In this document: positions 29,790 to 39,717 of the stretch, one piece after another | How the letters are laid out: the number at the start of each line of letters is the position of its first letter | Position numbering within the stretch: the stretch's first letter is position 1 | From: Lotus japonicus | Lineage: Eukaryota > Streptophyta > Magnoliopsida > Fabales > Fabaceae | DNA length: 64,000 nucleotides | Direction of reading: 5' to 3' | Assembly (NCBI RefSeq): GCF_012489685.1 | Contig: NC_080044.1 | Location: 29,306,369-29,370,368, forward strand | Notes under the pieces: generated by a model | Told to the model about the DNA's origin: nothing | Database searches by the model: none | The model's input: only the letters and a program-made list of their open reading frames with translations | Program-made: the position numbers and the translations under genes

Positions 29790-30840
29790 GGGCGTTAGTG
29801 GAACTCTAAAAATTTCATATGTTAGGAACACTGCGACTGATCGTCTATGCCTACTTTTTTCTGTCAAAGCTAAACAGCCTATATGGAAAGACAGTTCAAT
29901 TCCTGGGAAGAAGCAACATTTGATTGGTCAAAGCTTATTGTCTAACTCAAAGTGACCAATAGAAAGGGAGAAAGTTGCAATGTCTGAAGAATGAGCGCAA
30001 TCTTCAAATTAGAAAGGATCTAAGACAATCTTGGAGAGGAAGTCTAAAGATAAGATCACGTGATCTGACAAAGCACAATGGCCAAAGCTGAAGTACAACG
30101 TTGTCACAATCAAGTTGTCATACTTGCTCTCCAACTGATAGAAGCAAAGACCAATGCTACCTACCAGCTGACAAACTACATCTGTTCAGCAAAAGGTCTT
30201 CATCAAACAATGTCATGCATTTAATGCACCTGACAAATGCACTGTTTGATCCAACGACTAGAATCTCTCTGAAGTACAAGCTCTAACGGCTATCATCCTT
30301 CTGGCAGGAGATACTAACGTATAAAAACAAGACTTGAAGATTTTTACTTTCAACAATTTGATCACCATAGAACTCATTCCAATGATCAAAGTCAACAAGA
30401 GAAAAAGCAAGAAATCTACACAAGCTTAATAGTCAAATCTTTTGATATCGTCTACTTCAAAAAGAGAGAATCATTGCTAAGAGTCAAACATCTTCACCTC
30501 ACTCTCTCTAGAATTAGAACATAAAGTATATCCTCAGAGTCAAATCTCATACCAAATACTTTATAGTTCCTAAGCCTGAAAGTCTGTACTATCAATCTTG
30601 TAAGAAAAGATTTTTGTAGAAGAAAATCATCTTGAAAAATATTGTTTAGGAGAAGTCATTGATAATACTTGTTAAAGAAGTCCTCTTTTTCCTTCCTGCC
30701 AGGGAAGTATTTTAACGAGGCGTCCAACTTTGTTTTCCCTTTATGTCCCGACAATGGTTTTGTAATTCAATTTATGTTTAAGTTCAGAAGTTGAGTGCAG
30801 ATCATCTGTCTCCAATTTCCTGTCTCACTCCCTGCCCTTC
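29790..30840 (+). mobile_element. Copia (SIRE/Maximus-like) LTR fragment
   Basis: The sequence has the feel of a Sirevirus LTR: long, purine-rich, with TGATCCAACGACTAGAATC, then a TATA box (GTATAAAAAC) at about 30319-30328 and a downstream segment (GGAGAAGTCATTGATAATAC) like that of the copia remnant at 14870. No terminal bases or target duplication can be fixed, and no coding part is attached. The family call is inference. Confidence 0.45.
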
Positions 30841-31640
30841 CACTAAAATTTTGACACATCAATAAAATAATCCACATCATACAAGTTAACACCGTCTCTC
30901 AATTAGGTCACTCACAGTTCTTCTTCAACAAACCCAAACAAATGACACTGATGAAAGTCCTCGCCACTCATCTCTGTGTGTTCGTGATCTTTCCTATAGC
31001 CCCTCTGTTAGCCCCTCCGATGAAACATAATAAAACACTACGATTTGGAAAACGCACAGGAGACCAGTCAAAATAATTGATAAAACCCAAGTCCCAAATC
31101 AATATATCAGAATCCATTTCATTGCATCTGAACAGAAATTGAAATTGAAGCGTTTGACAAATCAAAGACAGGAAGCAGGACCAAAATAGAGCAACGATTT
31201 TGATGACAAAAGATAAATAAATTAGTTATGGAGGCTAAGATATTGGGTTTCAGTCTGTGCTTTTCAATCAGAAGCCACTGTTTTTGGTAAAGTGAATTTC
31301 AATCCTGATCAATGATCATCATGCACACCAATAAACAATGTTTAATTTTGTGTCACTACATGTGTAAGTGGGCGGATCCGTAAGTGGACATACTGAAGAA
31401 ATGATGAAAAGTGGCAGATAAATTGTAAGGTTTTTTTTGGCATTATGTGCTGAAGGTTTAGTGAAAGCACTTGAACTAGATGAACAGAAAAACTAACAGA
31501 GTTATAATTGATAAGAAAGGTGACGTGTTTTTTTAATTAAGTTGGCGTGATTTAAATGGAAGGACAGGGAAAAAGACAGGAATAGGAGACAGGTGATTTT
31601 CACTCATGTTACACAGAAATATGATTCTGCAATTTAACAT
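30841..31640. other. Unassigned intergenic sequence
   Basis: No coding frame above chance and no recognisable element. Confidence 0.5.
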
Positions 31641-32004
31641 CTCCAAAACGCGCGTAGTTCTCACCGGCTACATGTTGGATAGAGAGCACGATGTAATGCT
31701 GTTAAGAATGGCACTGTGCAACATTCGTTGCATCTCCAAACCTGGGTTGGTCACGCCAACTACGCGTTGGGTAGAGGCCACACGGTTCAGCGAGCTAACA
31801 GTCGCTATGTGTGACTTGATTGATCACACCTCCAAACCTGGGCTGGTCTCACCAACTACACGTTGGATAGAAACCACACGGTTCAGCGAGCTAGGAACCG
31901 CCACGTGTGACTTAGTTGATCACACCTCCAAACCTGGGTCGGTCTCACTGACTACATGTAGGATAAAGGCCGCAAGGTTTAGCGCGTTAAGAACCGATGA
32001 GTGA
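31641..32004. repeat. Tandem repeat, ~96-bp unit, about four copies
   Basis: Units start (CTCCAAA) at 31641, 31734, 31830 and 31926; spacings are 93, 96 and 96 bases. Each contains TGGGCTGGTCTCACCAACTA and CACACGGTTCAGCGAG variants. Because 96 is divisible by three, one frame stays open through the array (31606-32004, 132 codons, with SKPGLV..TTRW repeated every 32 residues). No known protein is matched and I take it as a satellite-like repeat. Confidence 0.85.
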
Positions 32005-32271
32005 CTTTGGTCAATTCTCTTAAGCACGAGCAAAGCGACTTATTTAAAGATGGCTAAGAGTTGTTAAAAAGGGAAACAATGGCTAAGAGCCAAAACATGA
32101 TATAAAGTTAATACGTTTTCATCCCCAAATGTTGTTATCCGTTTTGATTTCAGTTGTTTTCATGAACCTTTTTCATATTTGTTTCTTTAAGCTCATAAAT
32201 TTTTAGTTATTTTTATTTGGAAAAACTCATAAAAGTTTATTACAAATGAGCTTCAAGTCCTCAAAATCCCA
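32005..32271. other. Flank left of the family O insertion
   Basis: AT-rich sequence up to the target duplication ATAGG (32272-32276). Nothing recognised. Confidence 0.5.
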
Positions 32272-32742
32272 ATAGGTGTAACACCCCGATTTCCAGGTGT
32301 CACTTTAGTAACTCAAAAATAAACTTTACGCGAAAAACCGGTATATTTTTTTTCGATTCCTTTTTAAATTAAAGCGACATAAAATAAAGACATAACCCAG
32401 CATCTAACTAACCGATGTACAAACATATATACATGTACAGCCTCAGCTGCACGTCAACGTCACGCGCACTCGCAGTGACCTCAAAGTAGTGTGCCCGTAG
32501 GCAAATATGTACAGAACCAGTAGTGTAAGTAAAAGATCATAAGTACAGTCATCCAAGAGAAAGTCGGCTCCAAAAATGGCCTAAACAAAAGACCCCTATA
32601 GTCCGACAGACTCTCTGTGATTCCTCATCAAGAGAACCACACAAAAAGCCATGCATCGGGAACCTACCCTGTCCCAAAAGTAAGACGAATCAGAGCTCTA
32701 CACACAAAAATGACGCTGCCTAACCTACCCTCCCAGTACCGC

Positions 32743-33444
32743 TCATAGCTCCTCCTCCTCTCCCTCGTCGCTCGGCGAGTAGCTGTCCCCACTGCTGTCG
32801 GAGTCCGAGTCGGAATCCACCGTGATCATCTCGGTGTCCAAGTCCACGACCTCCCTCCTAACTGTCCTGCGCACCGTCCTAGTCAAGCCCGTCTCAACAT
32901 CCACCTCTCCAGTAAGAACATCCTCCTCCACCACCCGAACCAGGGGTTCCACACGGTAGCCGCGCGGTGGAGTAAAAGGAAAACGACGTGAGGCAGATGG
33001 AACAACTGACTCCCTCTTCGGCTGCACGAGCCTCGAGGACGACGCCACGTCGGTAGGGTCGATAGCAGTAGCAGGAGGTGGCGCAACAGGTGTAGCAACA
33101 GCAACCTCGATCTCGGCTGGGTCCTCGTCATCGGAAGAAGATGAAGTCGGAGGTGGTGCAGGTGGTCCTCGACCAGTACTTGGTCCACAGCGAACTGAAG
33201 GCGGCAAGTCAAAGCTCAGCTCCATGCGTCGTAGCACTCCCCTCGTCAAACGTCCACGCTCGTCTGTCCGGTCCTCCATGACCCTTCCCCGGTACGTCGC
33301 CCGATGACCCGCAACATCGATCACCCAAGCGGTGGGGGCATGACGGTCCACCAACTCATACCTGATCCCCCCCAAGGGAGAGACCATCGAAAACCAGTCC
33401 GCCATCGACATCTGGCAGCAGGCCGACCGCCCAAACACAAACAT
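32743..33444 (-). CDS. LTR-encoded protein, 233 aa, intact (3' LTR copy)
   Basis: It has the same architecture as the frame at 3001-3699: a conserved N-terminal block (ACCQMSMADWFSMVSP, ELVDRHAPTAWVIDVAGHRA, GRVMEDRTD, LTRGVLRRMELSFDLPP), a Pro/Ala/Ser linker with a DDEDPAEIE patch, a basic/charged segment (VRRTVRREVVDLD) and an acidic tail rich in Asp-Ser pairs ending EEEEL. The frame starts at offset 2.75 kb in the LTR and ends ~470 bases before the LTR end. Because both LTRs carry it, the 5' copy would be part of the RNA leader upstream of gag. Its function is unknown and I know no characterised homologue. Confidence 0.6.
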   Translation of the reverse strand: MFVFGRSACCQMSMADWFSMVSPLGGIRYELVDRHAPTAWVIDVAGHRATYRGRVMEDRTDERGRLTRGVLRRMELSFDLPPSVRCGPSTGRGPPAPPPTSSSSDDEDPAEIEVAVATPVAPPPATAIDPTDVASSSRLVQPKRESVVPSASRRFPFTPPRGYRVEPLVRVVEEDVLTGEVDVETGLTRTVRRTVRREVVDLDTEMITVDSDSDSDSSGDSYSPSDEGEEEEL

Positions 33445-33846
33445 GAAACCAAAGCCAAAGCGCTAGGGTCAACTCACGGAATAAAGTAATTATACACTCA
33501 ACATGTGATTGGGGTACAGATATATATGTTGATATATATATATATATAGATAATCCTAGCATGTTATTGGCTCTAACAATGCTTCAATAATTCAAATAGC
33601 ATACAATTCCAGTCAGAGTGAATGTATGCGTGAAATGCAATTCAATATGATCCGGATAGTTCAAGTGGGATGGGCACCATCGAGTCAGTCCTAACACCGG
33701 CCTAGTGTTTAACCATTTCCGCTCGGGTGTCACTTACAAACCCATGCATAGTCGGATCAGCCCCAACCACCCTAGGTCGTGCCACTCTGCCCGCTATGCC
33801 GAAGATACACCCAGGTGTTCTTCGATGAAGGCAATCCCCAACCTTC

Positions 33847-33895
33847 GTGAAGCATTCCCGTTCTTCACCATTCGTGAAGCATTCCCGTTCTTCAC
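33847..33895. repeat. Two hairpin repeats with constant loop CATTCCCGTT
   Basis: Units at 33847-33868 and 33874-33895, each GTGAAG, ten-base loop, CTTCAC. They are homologous to the expanded series in the solo LTR (3951-4160). The 5' LTR has the same two units at 58979-59000 and 59005-59026, one with CATTCCTGTT. Confidence 0.8.
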
Positions 33896-36197
33896 CGAGG
33901 CCCAATCTTTCGATCGTACAAACCCCAAATGATGCATGATGCAATATGGTTAGCCAAACATCGAATCGTCCTCCCAACGCAAGTGTTTAGCTCAAAACCC
34001 AATTTCAAAACCCAAGAGTTTAGTGTCGGTCAATACAACACAACTCCAACAACAAGAGTACTAAAGTACTCGGTGACTTTCAATCATCACCGTGGCTCAC
34101 CCCCCTGGTGTCCAGCAATTCTCCAGAACCCACAACAGAAGTCGACTTTTCCCCGTCTTTCGCAATCATTTTCCCCTTTAGATTCCCTATGGTTTATTCG
34201 TTAATAAAAATGTTTCGAATTGAATTAGTCAGGTTATGAGTTTAATTCTTGAATACTAAATTCTCTAAGGTCTCTAGTTTTCGAAATTCTATTCATTCTA
34301 AGTTTTCCAAAAACCCACCAAATGTAAATCCCGGGGAAAGTCTAAGTATACAAACAAATGGCTAAGTCTCAAACCCCCTGTTTGAACTTGCCTAGGGTTG
34401 TTTCCCCAACCCGAAATATCAAAGATAACCAGTTCAATGAATCCCCACTCCGAAGTCGCGTCAAAACGCACAATTCAATAACATCTCAATACCATAAGTT
34501 ATGGAAGACCTCATAACATTAATTCATCATTATAATCAATATCAAAGTAAAGCATAAGTCGAATTTATCGACGCCTATCATGCAGTCTTAGCTAAAAGGT
34601 AAGTTGCCCTAACCTCGAGTTGCTCCAGCCTCGTGGTCTAAGTTTCCTTCACACAATTGCTCTGAGAAACCCAAAGTTCCTTCAACTGAACCTCGGAGAA
34701 AACAAAGCAGAAATCCAACAAAATCGATTAGCTCGATCACAATACAACTCATTAACGATAGACAAAGCATTGAAGCTTCAGAATACAACAATCGAGTACG
34801 AAAAGACAAGTTTTCGAAAACGAAAAACTCCCCCCCCCCCCACACTAACATGCTCTCGGCCAAAAGAGGAAAAGAGCTCCGGCTCTTTTTCTTCGATCTA
34901 ATCTGATTACAAGGTAGTTTTAGGGTAAAACTAAGGTAAAGAAACTGTCGGAAAAATTTTCGGACGATCGGATCGAAATACGGCTATTCAGGGGCGTTTT
35001 GGTCCAAAATAAAAGCTCAAAACCTCAAAGTTAAAGCTTCGGAAAACAAATTTGACAGCGATGTTCCTAATGACATTTGTAGCAACTAATCCTAAAGGCA
35101 CGAAGTCGGATTGCGACTTTTCGACATTAAAGTTTTGATATGTGCATAAAAAGGGTTTTGGATCAGTTTTTCAGATCCTTGACAACTCGATCAAAATCGG
35201 CGAATATCGGCGAGTGTTCTAGGCTCTTGGGCAAGTACAGAAGATATCCCAAGCGAAAAATCAAGAAAAACGGATAGTTTTACGAAAAGCTCGAAACTTT
35301 GAGCATAGAAAGAGATATAGAAACGCAGTAGAAACAATGATCAGAGGTAAGAATCAAGCTAGTTACCTCGATACCTTGAAGTAGGGACAAACAGCTCGAA
35401 GATCGGTCGAGTTTCGGCGAAAATCTCTTCTCCTCTTTTCTCTCCTCAACCCGTGGCCTCAATGGAAGAAAATGGAAGATATTTTGAATTTTTCAACTAT
35501 TTATAGGAAGGTGAAATCGCGGGAAAATGAAAATTTCGCGATTCCGATTTTTGCAGCACGTTCATCGGTGAATTCTAAGAGAGATTCTGGCGACAGAATT
35601 CCAGAACTCAAAACAAATCTCTAGAATTAGGGAAAAACGATCTCTAAAACCCCAAAAGCGGTGCAAGTTAATCTGTCCCGAAAAACTACTTTTTGCTGTG
35701 AAGGTCAGACGACAAAACTTCGTTCTGAAGAAAGATTGGAAACATCGAAACAAATCTGGCAACGCGGACGGAAACTTCGTTAAAAGCTCCGAATAGAAAA
35801 AGTCTTCATTCAGTGATTGAATTTAGGGTTTTGAAGCAAAGAAATTAGCGTCGTCGGACTTCCGAGAAGTGAATACTATCGTTCGTACAGTCCAGGGTTC
35901 CGAAATGAAACACTGGTCGAAGCAAAAATAAAGAGAACTTTTTAATTTTTCCAAGGATTTGAAATCTCACTTAAACGTTGCTTTAAGAGCGAAATTAGCC
36001 TATTCTGGACACTCTCGGTATAAGGCAGGTGTGCAGACGACTCGCACTAACTCCTAAAACAACTATGAAACATTCCTCAAGCAATTCCTGAACTTTCTTC
36101 TTCATTAATCTTTCTCAAACGACGAACTCCTGTCACGCTTACACTGATCCTACGCGTGAGTCGGAAAGTAACTAGTTTTGTAAATCCAGGTCTTACA

Positions 36198-36215
36198 ATA
36201 CTCCCCTCCAAAAAG
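36198..36215 (-). other. Polypurine tract of family O element
   Basis: On minus, TTTTTGGAGGGGAGTAT immediately precedes the 3' LTR. It is nearly the same as the tract of family I (TTTTTGGAGGGTAGTAA right of 42140). Confidence 0.8.
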
Positions 36216-36234
36216 AAAGTTTCGTCCTCGAAAC

Positions 36235-38212
36235 TCAGAGTTCTGCGAAAAGTCCGGGATACAGTTCCTTGATCTTGTCTTCCAATTCCCATGTAGCGTC
36301 TCCCGTATCGTTGTTCCATATCACTTTCACTAATGCAATCTGCTTCCCTCTCAGCTGTTTCACTCTTCTGTCCCCAATGCTAACTGGCGGTGCCTCAAAA
36401 GTCAAATCATCCTTCAGTTCAACGTTGTCTGGCTCGATTACATGAGTCGGGTCTGGAATGTACTTCCTTAACTGTGACACATGAAATACATCGTGAATGT
36501 TGGAAAGAAACGGTGGTAGTGCAATCTGATACGCAACTGGTCCAACACGTCGAGTGATTTGGTAAGGTCCAATAAACTTTGGCGTAAGCTTCCTCGACTT
36601 AATAGCTCGCCCAACTCCCGTAGTTTGAGTAACTCGTAGAAACACATGGTCGCCCTCTTCAAACTCTAGGATTCTACGTCTCTGATCAGCATAACTCTTC
36701 TGTCTGCTCTGTGAAGCTCTCATCTTTTCTCTGATCTGCTTAACCTTCTCAGTCGTCTGTTGCAGAAGTTCTGGCCCAATCAACAAACTCTCCCCATCTT
36801 GATACCAACACAACGGTGTTCTACACTTTCGACCATACAAAGCCTCATACGGTGCCATCCCGATGCTCGCATGAAAACTATTGTTGTATGTAAATTCGAT
36901 CAATGGCAGAAGATCATCCCAGCTTCCTCTGTTATCTAAGACACAAGCACGTAGTAGATCCTCTAACGACTGAATAGTTCTCTCTGTTTTCCCGTCAGTT
37001 TGTGGATGATACGCCGAACTCAATCTCAGCTTGGTTCCTAACGCATCATGAAGAGCTCCCCAAAAGTACGAAGTAAACTTTGGATCCCGATCAGACACAA
37101 TACTCGTCGGAACTCCGTGTAGTCTCACAATCTCAGCCACATAAATCTCAGCCAACTTTTCCACATTGTAGGTAGTTCTCACTGGTAGAAAATGCGCTGA
37201 CCTGGTTAAACGATCCACAATTACCCAAATCGAATCATGTCTCTTCTGTGTTCTTGGCAAAGCCACCACGAAATCCATGGATATGCTATCCCATTTCCAT
37301 TCTGGCACGTCTAAACTCTGTAGCATACCAGCAGGTCTTTGATGCTCTACCTTAGCCTTCTGACAAGTCAAACATGCAGCAACATACTCGGCCACTTGTT
37401 TCTTCATTCCCGGCCACCAAAAATTCAGTTTCAAGTCTTGATACATCTTTGTCATTCCAGGATGAATGCTCCATTTACTCTTGTGTCCTTCATCCATGAT
37501 TAGCCTTCTCAATTCTGGATTGTTGGGTACACAAACTCTGTCCTTGCATCGTAGGATACTGTCAGTTCCTATCTTGAACTCCGGGTCTTTCCCTTGAATT
37601 ACTAAGTTCCTCTTCTCTAGCAGAAACACATCTTGCAATTGTCGCTCTCTAATCTCTCCCATCAGTCCACTGGCGATTCTGATCATACCAAACTTCAACT
37701 TTCCCTCAGACGGTGTCACACCTAAACTCATATCTCGAAATTGTTCCAGTAACTCCAGCTCTTTAACCATCATTGACGAGACATGCATCTTCCTACTCAA
37801 AGCATCAGCAACTACATTTGCCTTCCCAAGGTGATATTGTAGTGTAAACTCGTAGTCCTTGATAAACTCCATCCATCTTCGTTGCCTCATGTTCAGCTCC
37901 TTCTGATCGAACAAGTATTTAAGACTTTTGTGATCGCTAAATATCGTGAAAGTACAACCATAGAGATAATGCCTCCAGATTTTAAGCGAAAACACAATGG
38001 CAGCTAACTCCAAATCGTGAGTCGGGTAGTTCTTCTCGTGAGTCTTCAACTGTCTCGAAGCATAAGCCACCACTTTCGGATGTTGCATCAGTACACATCC
38101 CAAGCCTTGATGCGAAGCATCACAGTAGACCTCATAAGGTTCCTCCGGTTGTGACAAAATAAGCACAGGTGACGTCGTTAAACGTTCCTTCAGTGTCTGA
38201 AAACTTGATTCA
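36235..38212 (-). pseudogene. Family O gag-pol, 3' half: RNase H, integrase, chromodomain
   Basis: About 658 codons, open from the insertion border to TAA at 36235. RNase [51 protein letters not shown]. The integrase zinc-binding region has [14 protein letters not shown] and [11 protein letters not shown]. The integrase core keeps the catalytic Asp, Asp and Glu in [20 protein letters not shown] and [14 protein letters not shown]. The tail holds [33 protein letters not shown] and the chromodomain-like [16 protein letters not shown]. No stop or frameshift is seen; it is a pseudogene only because the insertion separates it from its 5' half. Confidence 0.92.
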
Positions 38213-38524
38213 TGTAACACCCCGATTTCGGTGGCGTCACTTTAGTAACCAAAATAAACTTAATGCGGAAAAACGTAAATATTTTTTTTTTTGATGACAA
38301 CTAAGACTGAAATAAATAAAACCCAAATGCGAAAGGTAACAGAACTAATACACAATACATATAACATTCCCCGCTGTAAGTAGCGACCTCGTCACGAGTA
38401 ACCTCCAGTGACGGAAAGTAGAAAAGTGTAACGCCCGTAGGCAAAATGTACCATCCCCAAAATGATAGGTCAAGTGTCAGCAACACAAGCCCTCCAAAAA
38501 TAAGAATAAGTCAGAGCTATGACA

Positions 38525-38743
38525 CTAACACCCAACCTTAGTAGACTCTAAACACCCATCCCCTATACTTCCATCATCGACTCTCATCTGGTCATGCATG
38601 AAGTCCGGGTCCACGTCGAAGGCTCTGCGGTAGTCATTTCGCTCCGGGTCTTCCCCGAATGACGAAGAATCACGAAAGAATCCATCGACGGCATCTGACA
38701 AAAAGGGCATACATAGCCCCCCAAACACAGGTAGCACGTGCAA
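38525..38743 (-). pseudogene. Reduced LTR-encoded frame in family I (72 codons)
   Basis: It occupies the same relative place as the LTR proteins of A and O, near the LTR 3' end after TTGACCCTTGC. The nucleotide sequence before it (GGGGGGCTATGTATGCCC and TTTTGTCAG) is almost the same as in LTR A before MSMADWF, but the conserved core is lost and only an acidic remnant (FGEDPERNDY, VDPDFMHDQM) remains. Copies occur at 43783-44001 and 51139-51357. I read it as a decayed version of the LTR gene; a short functional peptide cannot be excluded. Confidence 0.4.
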
Positions 38744-39053
38744 GGGTCAACTTACGGAATATAGGATAGAGAATACAAGACACCAGATAAAGTATAAGGG
38801 GTATATATATATATATATATATGTTGTCTATATACATATAAGTTCTGCATTGTCTACCCTAAGGTTTAAACATAGCATGTTATCAACACTCTAGTACAAT
38901 TCCATCATCAAAGCACATAACGATATCTATCAACATCTACTCATCAAAACACATAACGATGTTTATCAACATCAACTCATCAAAACATATAACGATACAA
39001 TTAGAGTGCATGATATGTCAATGCAACGTCACTCTCGACGGTTCCAGAAAGAG

Positions 39054-39458
39054 TAGGCTGGGCACGTTTGAGTCGGTCCTAACACTGGCATTGTGTCGAC
39101 CATAACCCCCGAGTGTCACTTACAACCTTGACATAGCCGGATCAGTCCTAACCCTGCGGGTCGACTTTTCCCTCCGCTATGCCCGACAATCAACAGGTCG
39201 ATCCTAACCTCACGGTCGATCATATCCCCCGTCGATGTCCGAATTACCCGAAGAAAGAATAGGCTGGGCACGTTTGAGTCGGTCCTAACACTGGCATTGT
39301 GTCGACCATAACTCCCGAGTGTCACTTACAACCTTGACATAGCCGGATCAGTCCTAACCCTGCGGGTCGACTTTTCCCTCCGCTATGCCCGACAATCAAC
39401 AGGTCGATCCTAACCTCACGGTCGATCATATCCCCCGTCGATGTCCGAATTACCCGAA
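39054..39458. repeat. 206-bp direct duplication in family I LTRs
   Basis: TAGGCTGGGCACGTTTGAG begins at 39054 and again at 39260. The same pair occurs in LTR2 (44306/44512) and LTR4 (51662/51868), always exactly 206 bases apart and always followed by the 19-bp minisatellite, whose first unit resembles the end of the 206-bp unit (ATTACCCGAAG). Confidence 0.9.
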
Positions 39459-39717
39459 GGCATAAACTGTACCCGAAGGCATAAACGGTACCCGAAGGTA
39501 TAAACTGTACCCGAAGGTATAAACTGTACCCGAAGGCATAAACTGTACCCGAAGGCATAAACTGTACCCGAAGGCATAAACGGTACCCGAAGGTATAAAC
39601 TGTACCCGAAGGTATAAACTGTACCCGAAGGTATAAACTGTACCCGAAGGCATAAACGGTACCCGAAGGTATAAACTGTACCCGAAGGCATAAACGGTAC
39701 CCGAAGGTATAAACTGT
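39452..39717. repeat. 19-bp minisatellite in LTR1, 14 units
   Basis: The unit ACCCGAAGGYATAAACKGT is repeated exactly 14 times (266 bp). Two variable sites (C/T and T/G) give an ordered code: Ct Cg Tt Tt Ct Ct Cg Tt Tt Tt Cg Tt Cg Tt. Open frames over it are a by-product of the absence of stop codons in the unit. Confidence 0.93.

Larger units (their letters stand above)
32277..36197 (-). mobile_element. 3' LTR of family O element
   Basis: On minus, from TGTAAGACC (36197) to GGTGTTACA (32277). The TATA box TATAAATA is at 35505-35498, about 690 bases in. A possible splice donor (ATCGAG/GTAACTAG) lies near 35378-35365. It contains the intact LTR frame 32743-33444, two hairpin repeats (33847-33895) and a short TA run (33533-33548). 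If transcription starts after the TATA box, U3 is ~0.7 kb and R plus U5 about 3.2 kb, unusually long. Confidence 0.93.

Noticed and set aside
39452..39717. Regularly spaced short repeats resembling a CRISPR array
   Set aside because: The 19-bp units are contiguous with no spacers, recur in each LTR and lie in a plant retrotransposon; this is a minisatellite.
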